A stretch of DNA of 64,000 nt from Tetraselmis striata (lineage: Eukaryota > Chlorophyta > Chlorodendrophyceae > Chlorodendrales > Chlorodendraceae), in contig VCJN01001955.1 in NCBI GenBank assembly GCA_006384855.1, positions 1 through 64,000 on the forward strand. Reading direction: 5' to 3'. The translations under genes were made by a program, and so were the position numbers. The notes beneath the pieces were generated by a model. It was given only the letters and a program-made list of their open reading frames with translations, did not search any database and was not told the DNA's origin. Of the stretch, positions 46,979 through 57,871 are shown piece after piece; within the stretch, counting starts at the first letter, position 1; each line of letters begins with the position of its first letter.

Positions 46979-47352
46979 CCTACCAGCCAAAGGAAGCAGC
47001 AGTGCAAGCGTCATGAATCACGTAGGCAAGGCCGTGGTGACCATCAGGGCAGGCGGACGACTTGAAATAACGGCAGGGGGAGGCTGGGCCGCTGGGGTGC
47101 AATAGATACCTCTACGGGCAGCAGGGCCGCGGGGGGGGGGGGGGGGGGGGGGGGGGGGGAGGGGGGGCGCACCATGCTGATATGGGTGCGACCGCGGCGG
47201 AGCTGCCAGAGGTGTCCAGGCTCGTTGCACTGCCGCTGGACCCAGTGCGCCTCACCTCCACGCGCAGCGAACGAAAGCCGGCGCCAACCTTTGCTGTGCT
47301 CCCAGGAACTGCGCCAACCTTCCCGATGTAGGCCAGACCAAGATGAATCTGC
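46979..47352 (-). other. Possible extra 3' exons of the minus-strand carboxypeptidase
   Basis: Two phase-compatible candidate exons: 47352-47174 (acceptor TTTTTCGCAG; reads IHLGLAYIGKVGAVPGSTAK) and about 47098-46979 (ends in a TAG). They could follow the transmembrane exon if a donor at 48077 (CAG|GTGTGG) is used, giving a longer cytosolic tail. A 29-nt G run (47131-47159) lies between them. Weak support. Confidence 0.25.
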
Positions 47353-47946
47353 GAAAAATAAGTGGAATGATGTAATAAGTCGCACAGGTGGTCACTCAAA
47401 TTTCATAACAAACCACTGATAAGAAGCGCAGTGCGGCATTTATGATAGCACAATATTTCCTAGATCGGGCATTCACGACAGACAGGGAAGTAAACAAAGC
47501 CCAGGAGTACTATATATCGCAGATTATGTTTTCAGCTCCATAAAACGGTCACGTTATATAAACGTGATATACATGCGTTGCCGGTCATGTTATATATGGA
47601 CGCTATGTGAGTACCGTTAGATATAATCGTCAACTCGCGCGGAGATGAGCAGCCACATCCATGGTCCATTGTAATAGTACAGTACCCCAGATCGATGCGC
47701 TGTCGTACTCTTTGCATGATTTGTATGGTACATTACTTTTCTGCTTATCGGTTGTGTTGCGATCAATCGATTACCGTAGGTACCTGGCGCACGTGCCGAT
47801 CAGATACCACCCATTAGGTTGCGGTACGCGGGCGGTACAACGCGACTACGGGCAGCTCTCCAAGAATAGCAGGCAATCATGCGGCGGTATATCTAGCGTC
47901 ATAGAAAATGCGGACCCCCTAGTACTCCTAGTGGTGTTTATGATGA

Positions 47947-50900
47947 CTAACGATAGGAAGGAAAAGAAGTAAATGCTGCAAAACGCAGAGGCAGTATGGC
48001 CGCGATCCTCCGCTTGCATTTCCGCCATGCTGAAAGTGGATGTACTGTGCAGCGCCACACCTGCGTGAGAATCCTTATGCTTGTGTACATCCGCCGCCAG
48101 CTGACACTGGGGCTGCCGGATGCCGCTTTGCTGCGGGTTTTCCGCCGGCAGAGGACCGCCGCCAACATGGCCACGGCCGCCGCGACCACCCCCACCCCCA
48201 CGGCGCCTGCAACAGCGGCTATCACGACAGGTGACATGCCGCTCTGCGCTTGATCCGCCGCTGGCGCCAGCAACTCTGGCTCCGCCAGCCCCGCTGGGAT
48301 CCATGGGCAACAACCAAGTTAATGCCACCACCGCAGGGACAGCGACACCATGAAGATATCAGCAGTGCAATGTAGAGCAACTCCAAGCGCGTTCAAGGTG
48401 TGTCAGCTGCTGTGCGATGGCGAAAGGTGAGTGTGTGGGGGCGGGCAGGCAGGGGAAGGGGAAGGGGGGGGGGGGGGGGGGGGGGGAGGGCGTCATCGAT
48501 GTGTACCTGACAGGTTGGTGTGTACCAGAGGTGAAGACGCATATGCCACATCTGCCAATGGCGGCTCCGCTGGCTGCACCTCCGCCTGTCCTTGCAGAGC
48601 TGCGACCACCTGCAACAAGCAGCCGAACAGGCCCACATAAACAAACACCGCTGCAGTGCCACTGTGTACATCTTTCGTTCAATTCAGTGCTTCGCATATA
48701 GGGCGCGGGTCGAAGCTGGCCGGTCACCTGCGCCACGCTGCGCCCCTGCACCACATGGCGCGCCGCGACGGCTGTTGCGTTGAGCAGCAGTACCACCGTG
48801 CGCTGCGCGGCGAAGGCGCCGTCGCCGTCGTGCAGCAGCTGGCCGTCCAGCAGCAGCCGGAAGCCTGCCGCGCCCATGGCTGCAGCACACGCCGTCCCCG
48901 AAGGCATCGCGGATGACAAAGAGGTAGACGCCGGGCTGACAAAGCCGGACAGCTCCGCTGCCAGACAGCGGGTGGCCGCCGATGAGTCCGAGGCTGCGAA
49001 TAAGGCCTTCTAGCCATTGTAATAGCCTGGGTCTAGCAGCAGCTCAGTTGCAAAATTGTATGAAGTTCATTTTGTGTCTGTCTGTGTGTATGTCTGCGCG
49101 AATGAAGGTCTGCACGGGCGCCGGTGCGGTTATCGTAACACCGCGAGTAAGAATCTCCCCTGCCTGCCAGGAATTGAATATCGATGGATCTATAGCGAAT
49201 GTTGTTTATACGTTGCATGCAAGCCCAGTTGAATGAAGCCTTACAAGAAGGGTCATTATAAGCCTCATCAGATGCCGGCACCCCTACATGTGTTGGTCGT
49301 ACAATGCTGATATTTCCACATTAGACAGGGGTGCAGATGTATGCACAAAGCAAGGGCAGACGGGGAGAGGTTACCCACCCATGTGCGCTGGTAGCAGCTG
49401 CGCTGCTGGCTGAGGCGTTGCCGCCGCCCTGCCGGTCCTGCCACTGCGCAAGCACCTCGCCACCTAGGTCCGTCACCTCCCACCCAATCTCACCAGGGTA
49501 TAGGTCCGGCTCGATCTCCACCTGGGGGAGCGGGGGGGGGGGGGGGGGGGGGGGGGGGGTAGCGCGAACCATGCATCTCAGTCCGTATAGGTAAGATTGC
49601 GCGGCGATGGAGGCAGCGCATCAGCGGATTGCTGTTTCGACGGAGGGCCGCGCACGGTGAGCGTCTTCTCGGCACCTGAGTCGCAATCCTGCGCAGGTAA
49701 AGTGGCCCCTGGTGCCGCGCTTGAGAGCTCCAGAAGCTCTTCAGCCGGAAGCAACAGCAGCTCCAGCATGCGGTACATACCCTGCCAGCGGGCGAGAAAT
49801 TCTGTCAGTGGATTGGGAGAGAGTAAGTGCTAATCAGGGGTCGTTCGCGCGCACAGCACGCCAGCAGCACCATCATCCTGAGCGACAGGACCAATACCTA
49901 TACCCGTACCTATGCCCAATTACCCATACCTAATTACTATCCCTATACCTACATACCTATACGTATACATATACCTGGTTACCCATGCCTAATTACCTAT
50001 ATACATATACCTATGCCTCATCACCTATACCTGTACCATGACCTAATTACCTATACCTATACCTAGATACCAATACCTATACCTATACCCAATTGCTTAT
50101 TTACACGAAGACATAATTACCTATATACGTAAACCTATACCTAATTACCTCTGTGTATACCTATTTCTAATCACCTATACCTATACCATTACAAAATTCC
50201 CTATACCAATACCCCATTACCTATACTATACCGATGGTTTTTGTTAAGGGCCACGTCTTGGTATTGTCCATGGTTCATGTCTAGTTCTTTGCTTTTTGGG
50301 GTGGGGAGAGGGGGGGGGGGGGGGGGGGGGGGGGGGTTCACCGAGTAGGCAGCCATGCATGCAGCGAGGATTTGGTGCCCCGGGAGCGCAAAGTGCCCGA
50401 GGCTGAACGAGAGAGGCGGAAGCTCCACAGTGTAGGCAGCAGCACCGTAGGCGTAGTGCAGCCAGTCTGGCAGCGTGCCGGAAGTGAGATACGTCATCGC
50501 TCCAGCGTCGCCTCTTCCGTAGATATAATTCTGCGCCATGAGCAACACGCCCAGGGGAGAAAAAAGGGGGGGGGGGGTGGTTGTTAATATTGATAATATC
50601 AAATGATAGTGATAACATTAACACTAAGCAAATAATACTCATACTAGTACCCGTAATCCTACTACTACTACTATTACTACTAATGATGATATGATAATAA
50701 CAATAATATTAGTAGTAGTAGTAGTAGTAGCAGTAGGAATAGCAGTGGCGGCAATAACTAATGTACGGGACATGTAATATTCGTATTGTTATCATTGATA
50801 TTAGCAGTGGTGACACGGCTCACATAGAGGGGGAAGCGATCACGAGACAGTGAGCAGTGAGTACAGTGTAGGCTGTAAGTTTATATGGCAAGTCACAACG

Positions 50901-53387
50901 GTTTTATCCTTGCCTCTCATGCACCAGGTCTCCCTCGACAGCGGGTCAGGTGGACATCTCTGCCGGCGCTTGTCAGTATTGCCATCAGAACTGCCACGGG
51001 TTAGGGACAGGCAGATTTCACGGGGCTGCTGAAGGGGAGGGGTTGGGATAAAACAGGAGGCTGGGCGTGTAGAGCTCCCTGAGGTACCTGAGGGTGCATT
51101 GCACGCGCCATCTCCTGCCCGATGAGATCTAGGCGTGGCGCGTCCCTCGTCGCCTGGTTGGTGTGCGCCCATGCGCCCAGGACCAGCTGCCCGAAGGCGT
51201 GGAAGTCGATGGCGGCGTGGATGGAGCGCCCGCTGTCACCCGAGGCCCGGCGTGCGCCATCAGGGCTGCACAACAACTCTGCCGCTTCGCCGGTGATCTC
51301 CGCCAGCAGCTCACACAGCGCCAGCGTCTGCATGGGTGCGCAGGCAAGGCGCGCATGAGCGAAGGGAGCAGCCGCATGAAGAGTCTGTACAGTAAGGCCT
51401 GCTTGGTGTGCACAGCATTCGGCAACCGGGCACCTCTTCCGCCTCAAAGTAGCGCTCCCCGGTGTAGATCTCCTCGCAGCGGTCTGTGCTTGTGGACTGC
51501 CCGCCCCGCTCCCCGAAGTCCACCGGCCAATTCCGATTCAGGTCAATGCCAACGCAGCCCCGCGGCGAGCCCTGCCATAGCGCCAAAAAGGCATGGGGTT
51601 CCGGACAGGCAGCCAAGGGCATCGGCAGAAGGTTCGCGGTGCAGCATGGTGGGCAGCACGAGCGGAGCGGTTGGGCGATACCGTTGGAGCGCGGTTCTTG
51701 CGCCACATTCTGTCGCAGATGCCAGCGCGCGAGTCGTCGGCACTCAGGCAGTCCCCCACGCTCTGAGTGTACGTGAACTGCGCAGCGGGTCGGGTCGTCA
51801 GGTGAATGCGGCAAATGGGACAGGCTGTGCCAGCCAGCTCAGCAGGATGTCCTCTCAGGAATAACCTTGTAGCCATCCGGGTTCATGACCGGGACCACAA
51901 CGAACTCAAATGGCGGTAACGCCGTGAGGGGCGTTTGGGTGCTGTGCGCCTCCGCGATCATCTCCGCCAGGTACTGCGCGCGGATATCCGCAGGCATTGG
52001 GCGGTACGCTCAGTGGCGGCGCCGACGGTGTGCATGGCAACAGCAGGTATGTGCCAGACTGTGCCAGAGCGGGCATGGTCTGGTGGATGGGCTGCTGGAG
52101 GGCACCGCGCACCATGGGTACCATGCCGGATATCCACTCTCGTGCGTGCTGCAAACCCGTCAGCAGCACGGTCCTCTCGGGCCGTGCCCCGGGCTGCCGG
52201 ATGCGCATCGCGTAGATTTCCTGTCCGCCATGCTGTGTAGCACGCCAATCTCAGAAACGACCCCGAAGGCAAATAGGCAATCACCCCCCCCCCCCCCCCC
52301 CCCCCCCCACCCTGGGCGCGCGCGTCGGACAACCTCCCCCCCCTTGCCCACCAGGCCGAGTCAGGATGTGGAATACGCTGGCATAAGGGGGCATAGGATG
52401 CTTACCGTGGTGCGATTGGATTGGAGGAGTGATACTGCCGCGGGGTATTGCTCCGCTAGAGTCCTCATACGGCTGACATACTGTCACACGGAGGCAGGCG
52501 GAACCATATGCCCCCCTCATTATGAGAGGCGAGCCATGAGCAATCGAAAGGGGTAGCTTTGCTTGGCGCTGCGACAATATTCCGTGACAATATCTGGAGA
52601 GTGGGCATACCGTACCTCGGCATATGTGCGGTACCCGGTATACCAGCCGTCCATGGGGTCGATTCGGTCGGCCGAATGCTGGTACTGCTGCTGCATGGAG
52701 CGCCCCGTGTGTGCCTCCGTGTGGCGGCCTTCTCCTGCCAGCATAGGACACGCCAGGGCGACATCAATCCGCAAGCGTAATGAAAGTCTCACACGTGACT
52801 ACCTGTACACCGAGTGGGCAAGATAGGTAAGCTGATGCCAGCGTCGCAAGGGTTGTCGAGCACGCGCTGATCAGCACCTGCAGGTGTCGCCATTCTCGCC
52901 GTCCCGACTGCCCGCAACCAGCGCCTGCGGGCTGTCTCCTCGTCATAGAATCCGCCTGTAAACCTGTATGGCTCGGCGTGCAAGGTTTTCCCAACGTCCC
53001 GCGCCCCACGCCGCGCCTGTCGAGTCCATCGCGAGCAATTCATGGACACGTGAAGTATCTAGTCATTATATGCGGCACTGCCGAATGGAATACACTCGCC
53101 AATCGCATCAACTCGTCGACAAATCCCCGCCGTGACACAAATGCGAGTGGGTCGCAAGCCTAGTACTGTTTATGGATCCCCGTTGCACCCTGAAGCAATT
53201 ACGAGATCCAATGCTCCCCGCCCCACCCAGTTGACAGAGGGCAAGCGCCCAGGGCACCGGGCGGTACCACCCGCCTTACCGACTGGCCCTCGCTGAGACA
53301 CGGCCACCCCGCTACCAGCGTCGCCGCCGCCGCCAAGAACACCCATAGCGTCCTCTTCATGGATCGGTAAAGACAGGCGGTCGTCAT
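47947..53387 (-). CDS. M14 zinc carboxypeptidase, type I membrane protein, 14 exons
   Basis: Exons: 53387-53280, 53016-52878, 52734-52616, 52232-52113, 51973-51866, 51777-51682, 51571-51434, 51327-51088, 50530-50342, 49781-49656, 49521-49379, 48957-48728, 48609-48507, 48293-47947; about 734 residues. Signal peptide: MKRTLWVFLAAAATLVAGW (ATG at 53360; another ATG at 53387). Metallocarboxypeptidase residues are complete: HARE zinc motif (H151, E154), Arg of MWRKNR (R224), DLNRNW (N242, R243), DFHAFGQ (third zinc ligand H319), Tyr370 and catalytic Glu392 in YTVELP. A C-terminal beta-type domain follows with FVIRDAFGDGVCC, then a transmembrane segment (VVIAAVAGAVGVGVVAAAVA) and a short basic tail. 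It should trim C-terminal residues of peptides outside the cell or in the secretory path. Exon 12 has one extra base near 48862-48866, so the gene may be broken there or the sequence in error. Confidence 0.85.
48862..48866 (-). other. Single-base frameshift in carboxypeptidase exon 12
   Basis: Upstream of this point the frame reads GVYLFVIRDAFGDGVCC; downstream the homologous FRLLLDG continues one base out of register. Exon 12 is 230 nt where 229 would keep frame. The plus-strand paralogue (exon 62205-62430) is continuous here. Confidence 0.75.
49880..50225. repeat. Simple hexamer-like repeat (CCTATA/CCTAAT)
   Basis: Imperfect tandem CCTATA, ACCTAATT words over about 345 bp in the intron 49782-50341 of the minus-strand carboxypeptidase gene. 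Confidence 0.85.
50640..50740. repeat. Inverted trinucleotide repeat (ACT)n...(AGT)n
   Basis: Runs of ACT (about 50655-50680) and TAG/AGT (about 50707-50732) can pair as an imperfect hairpin within the intron 50531-51087. Confidence 0.7.
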
Positions 53388-53826
53388 CCGGGTTGCAGCC
53401 GGGCTCCGTGCCTTTGGGAAGGGGGGCTGGGACCGAAGGGGGGGGGGGGGGGGTGCTTCAGCAGCGCATCATATGATGTGCACACATGCCGCTGCCGTGA
53501 TTTATCTCCCGTGAAGGATTTACTCCGCCGCTGCTGATAAAGGCCGAGGTTTGTATTTTACCACTGCTGTCAGCATCAGTCTTGCGAATTACATCACGCT
53601 CCAAAATGATTGGCAAACCCTACTTCGACTAGGGTCGCTCGGAGAGCGACTGGTCGCTTGCAAAAGATGAAGAGAGCAGGGACACTAATTAACATGGTCG
53701 CTACAGGAAGATTGAACACACAGATAGGAATAATATCACTTCAAAGTGTAACAAGACTACGCAGCAGTGGCCCGCCCGGTGACCCCTCCGTGACCTGCCG
53801 CTACCGGTACCCCTGCTTCGTCAATC
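53388..53826. other. 5' flank of the minus-strand carboxypeptidase
   Basis: Presumed promoter side of the gene starting at 53387. Contains a G run (about 53438-53453) and the words GGTCGCTCGGAGAGCGACTGGTCGC (inverted repeat, 53632-53657). No ORF of note. Confidence 0.4.
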
Positions 53827-53836
53827 TGCTGATACT

Positions 53837-53841
<5 letters not shown>

Positions 53842-53871
<30 letters not shown>

Positions 53872-55939
53872 GCCCATGGCAATGATTTTTATTACATAAG
53901 GGCTTTCACAAACAGAACTACAAACAGAACTAACTTCAACTGTGAAAGGTTGCCAACAAAAGAGAGACATAAGCCTGAAACCAAGGTCAAGCAGGAGGAC
54001 AGGGAGCCAAGAACCAAGAAGGAGCCAAGGGAATCACGAAGTCACTTAGCTGTAGACGCCGAAGATGTAGACGCCGAAGATGTAGACGCCGCCGCATTTT
54101 CAACGCTTGCCGGCATATGGGGTGTTAGCCCCGACCTCTTGGATAAAGAGAGACATAAGCCTGAAACCAAGGTCGAGCAGGAGGACAGGGAGCCAAGAAC
54201 CAAGAAGGAGCCAAGGGAATCACGAAGTCACTTAGCTGTAGACGCCGAAGATGTAGACGCATGAAGATGTAGACGCCGCCGCATTTTCAACGCTTGCCGG
54301 CATATGGGGTGTTAGCCCCGACCTCTTGGATACGCCCTCCATGCGCACGCAGCTGTCCCTCCCGGTCCAATTTGGGGGCCTCGGCATCGGCGATAATGTG
54401 GTTATAGCAGATGCCTCCCACATCGGCGCTGCCGCCCTCGTGGTTGGCCAAGCTGTGACTTTCCTCCGTGCTCAACACGCCACCCTGAGCGACGCCGGGG
54501 CGTTCTTTTCCGACCCGTCCGGCGTATCCAGCCCTCATAGCCTCTACCTTGTTGGGGCGTCCTCGATCCACCAGGCTATGGCCACCCCAACGTTGGAGCT
54601 CGATGCCGGCGCCAACGCGTCGGCGCCGATGTGGGCTGTCGAGCTTCGCGCCGCCCATACCCGTGTCGTTGAGGAGTGTGGAGACGCGGTACTCGAAGAT
54701 CTAGCGGGGCCGTTGGCTTCTGCCCTAAAGCTGCTCCCCTCCAAGCGCTCCCACGTTGCCCGTGCCGGCTGCTCGGCCGCCGGGGCCGAGCCGGCGTCTG
54801 CAATGCGCTCGGCAGCCGACCTCCGAGCTATCTCGCATTACTCGGACTTCCCCTTGCACTCCATGCGGAAAGTACAGGAAACCCTGAGCCACCGCATTCA
54901 CACGGTCCGTTTCGCAAAGCTCGTTGCGCGTATGCCTACAAGTGGCCCTGACAGCAACCGCTTCCGAGGCCGCCTCTTACGCGCTGCGACAGCGTTCCTG
55001 GTGACTGATCCTCCAAGCGAGGGTCGCCTTGGTGAAGTCCGTGAGCGTTCCCCTGAGTACTACGATTCCATGTTCCGTGTTGCCGCTTGCCGCCCATTTG
55101 GCCTTCCGGCGGCTCCTGTCCTCTCCCTTGGCGAGCCATGCCCTTGTGCTTCTTGCTCCTTCTCGGTACAAGGTATGCTGGCCCGTTTTGAGGACGCTGG
55201 CGTGGAGTTCACTCCTTCAACTTGGGCGGTCGCATACGCTGATCACGTGGCACGTTGCTCTGGGGGTGTCTCCAATCACGCCGCACACGAGTGGGCCGCA
55301 CATGGCCTTTCCGACATTTGCCACGACGTGAAGTCCGCGCTGGGCGTGGGTGTCCAGATCCTCACGGACCCGTCGGTGCTTGTTTCTCTCCCGAAGGGCA
55401 GCGACGGCCGGCCGGCCGATGTTGGGCTTTTCGGGTATGGCGGTATCCGCGGAAACACGGTTGCTATCGATACCACCATTGCCCCCATCCTCGGCGTGTC
55501 AAGCTCGGATCCAACGACTGCTTTGAGGGCTGCAGAGCGCCACAAAATCCAGAAGTATGACGAGGGTGTCCGAAACGCCGCCGGCATGCTTCGCTTTGTT
55601 CCTTTCGCCGTTTCCGAGTTTGGCTCGCTGGCCCCGCACGCCGAGGCTTTCTTGGTGGAGCTCGCGAAAGCTAGCCACACACACACTGGCCAAAAAATCG
55701 GCCACCTCTTGTCTGCGTGGCGCCGCCGTTTCTCCTTGCTCATCAACATGGCACATGCAGACAACGTTCTTGGCGGGGTCGCGTCCGCGCGTGCGGCACG
55801 TGATGGTACTCCTGCGCCTGCGTCGCGTCGCTCGTCGGCATGTGTTGCTATGACCCGGGTCATTGGCTGCAAGCGTCCTCGCCGCGGCTGATAGCCTACC
55901 CCGGGGCGGGGGTCCCTTTGGTCCCTGGCAGCGACCAAA
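53842..55939 (-). mobile_element. LINE family 1, 5'-inverted (twin-primed) insertion with poly(A) and TSD
   Basis: Flanked by a 15-bp direct repeat, TGCTGATACTCTCTT, at 53827-53841 and 55940-55954. Read on the minus strand, the insertion ends in poly(A) (T run 53842-53870) placed 21 nt after TGTAA (complement of 53892-53896). The 3' UTR (about 54045-53872) is in minus orientation, while the upstream part of the element (54285-55931) is inverted and reads on plus. The breakpoint falls where the two parts meet in intact copies (..GGCAGC / CAGCTAAGTGAC..). A tandem duplication of about 187 bp (53959-54145 and 54146-54332) spans the inversion junction. This is the product expected of twin priming. 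Confidence 0.82.
54285..55891 (+). pseudogene. LINE family 1 C-terminal ORF (inverted segment)
   Basis: The cleanest copy of this region: a 521-codon frame from 54326 with DTPSMRTQLSLPVQFGGLGI, CCHC knuckle CPCASC...HVARC, RPADVGLFGYGG...IDTTIAP, KIQKY, and the family C-terminus ending in RVIGCKRPRRG. CCHC followed by R..(P)AD..D..K matches the layout of R2-like restriction-type endonucleases. No RT is included, so it cannot act alone; the apparent start is only the inversion breakpoint. Confidence 0.65.
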
Positions 55940-56251
55940 TGCTGATACTCTCTTCGTTCGCTTATCTTCATTGGCAAAATCCAGATAGACTCAAAATGGA
56001 AATAATGTTTAATAGTCGCTACTCGATGGCGTTTCCTAGCCGCTTTTCCGGCTACAGGCTAGCTCCATTTGATGACACCGCAATGCCGCGCTTGGGCCGG
56101 CCGACGTATGTCCGTACATCGTACGGTACATGTCATGATTGCCGATCAGGGCTTTCTATGTATATATCAGCGACCCTAGTCGCTACCGCTAGTAAGGATT
56201 AGATGATGTGGCTCAAGTTCTGGACTGCAAGGTGGACTACTTCATGGACTC

Positions 56252-57167
56252 TCGTTATTAATTACATGAGCTAGCAGCAGAAGGCGATATCGGAAATCAC
56301 CAAAATAAAAGGCAATCAGAAAGGTCCTCTACATCGACTGCGGGGTGGAAGCAGTAACATGAGAAGACGCAGAGTGGGCACGAGCACACGCATCAGACTT
56401 GGCCATCTGCACACCGGCTGAGAGAATGCCGCCCAGGGTACCATGCACGCAAGCCGAGACCCGCTGCAACAGCCCCCGCCGTGTGCGCGACAGGTGACGG
56501 CGGAGCTCAGCAGGTTGGCCGGCGACAAAGTTTCGAAGTGCATGAACGGATTGACCACGAAGAAAGCAAGAGGTCGGGGCGGAAGGACCGCCAAGGAAGT
56601 TGCGCACAGCCAACAGCACCGCGAAGATGTAGACCACAGTCAAAGCGGACTTCCCGAGTCGGCCGCGGTCCTCAACCACAAAAGGGTAGTACCGGTGAAC
56701 ACCCTGCACTGGGGCGGAAGACGCCCGGTCCGCTGCCAACTTAGCATGCTCCGCCTCGGTCGCCGCGATTCCCGGGATGCACCAGCGGGGGTCGTTGCTC
56801 CAAGTGGGGGTCGTGGAGGACACGCACGCGAAGTCGATCATGTAATCGCACGCTGCCCCTCCCCACCCCGCCAGCGTCAGGTCCGACGGCCGCGAGCGGT
56901 CCGCTGGGCGCAGCCCACTCGTCTCAAGGGTCAAGTCGCCGGCTCCCGAGCGGTCCCGGTCAAGCACCGCCCCCGCATCAATTGCCACAGATGCCCACAG
57001 ATTCTTCAAAGCGGTATGCATGCGGTGCTTGTAGTTCGCTACGGGGCATATGGGTAGATGATCCACGATGAAATCCGTAGCGCTCCGGTTCGAGCCATCC
57101 GTAGAGCGAAGCCATAAGGGATCAATACCACACGTTGGGCCAGGGCAAGTGACAAGCGCGGAACCTA
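56252..57167 (-). mobile_element. LINE family 2, 5'-truncated copy with 16-bp target duplication
   Basis: 916 bp flanked by an exact repeat ACTACTTCATGGACTC at 56236-56251 and 57168-57183. TGTAA (complement of 56262-56266) lies about 10 nt from the 3' junction. One continuous minus-strand frame runs to a stop at 56329. It has a CCHC knuckle (CPGPTC...HLPIC) and RPSDLTLAGWGG...IDFACVSS, then YYPFVVEDRGRLG, the same order of motifs as LINE family 1 but with clearly different sequence. RT is missing through truncation. Confidence 0.8.
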
Positions 57168-57183
57168 ACTACTTCATGGACTC

Positions 57184-57871
57184 CTCCAGCAGAATAGATA
57201 TCAGACCGTGCAATCTTCCCGCCATGTGCATATATACCAGTAGTCGCTACCTGTAGCGACTACTACTAGGCGCCGGCAAAGGGACAGCGCGCACGATGTG
57301 GCGCTCGCGAGGCTCTCGTCCTGCGCCGCGCTGTCCTGGATCATCAGCAATTTCAGCGGGCGGCGGCGCGCGATATCTCTATCGGGAGATAGCGCTACCG
57401 ATGTGATAATATAATCGCTAATCCTTATTAATGCCAATGTACAGCGGTGTGCTGTTATTACGGTCTGGCTAAGCAGCAGCGGCGGCGAGCCCCGCGCGGG
57501 CGGACGACCTCCCGCAGTATGATGTAAAGTACTAAAAACTTCGCACCCGCATATTATTTATTTACACCCCGCCGCCTATCTGCCTATGACATGACAGGTG
57601 AAGCGTCGCGGCTGCGTCGTCACCGCACAGGATGCGGCACTGGTACGGCGCAAGGCAACTGGCTTCACAGTTACGGCGAGGCTGTGTCTTGTGCACATGC
57701 CGGTCGAGTCACTCACTACAGTCGGCACCTCTTTTGCTACAGCCGGCTAAATCCGCCTGGGCCGTAGCACCAAGGCGGCGATGTGCAGGCACGAGGGAGG
57801 TTGGCGGCATAGTGTTGCCGTCCGTTCGCGTACGCGTACGCGTATGGCTCGTACGTAGCCCCTCGTTCACC
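57184..57871. other. 5' flank of the plus-strand carboxypeptidase
   Basis: Contains the inverted repeat GTAGTCGCTAC/GTAGCGACTAC at 57239-57262, GC-rich sequence and CGTACGCGTACGCGTA (57828-57845). This is the likely promoter; no defined box is claimed. No other gene is seen. Confidence 0.4.
57239..57262. repeat. Palindromic TAGTCGCTA motif
   Basis: AGTAGTCGCTAC followed after CT by GTAGCGACTACT, a near-perfect 11-bp stem. Single or paired copies of TAGTCGCTA also lie near 1664, 1687, 6258, 18143, 56013 and 56178. Confidence 0.75.
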
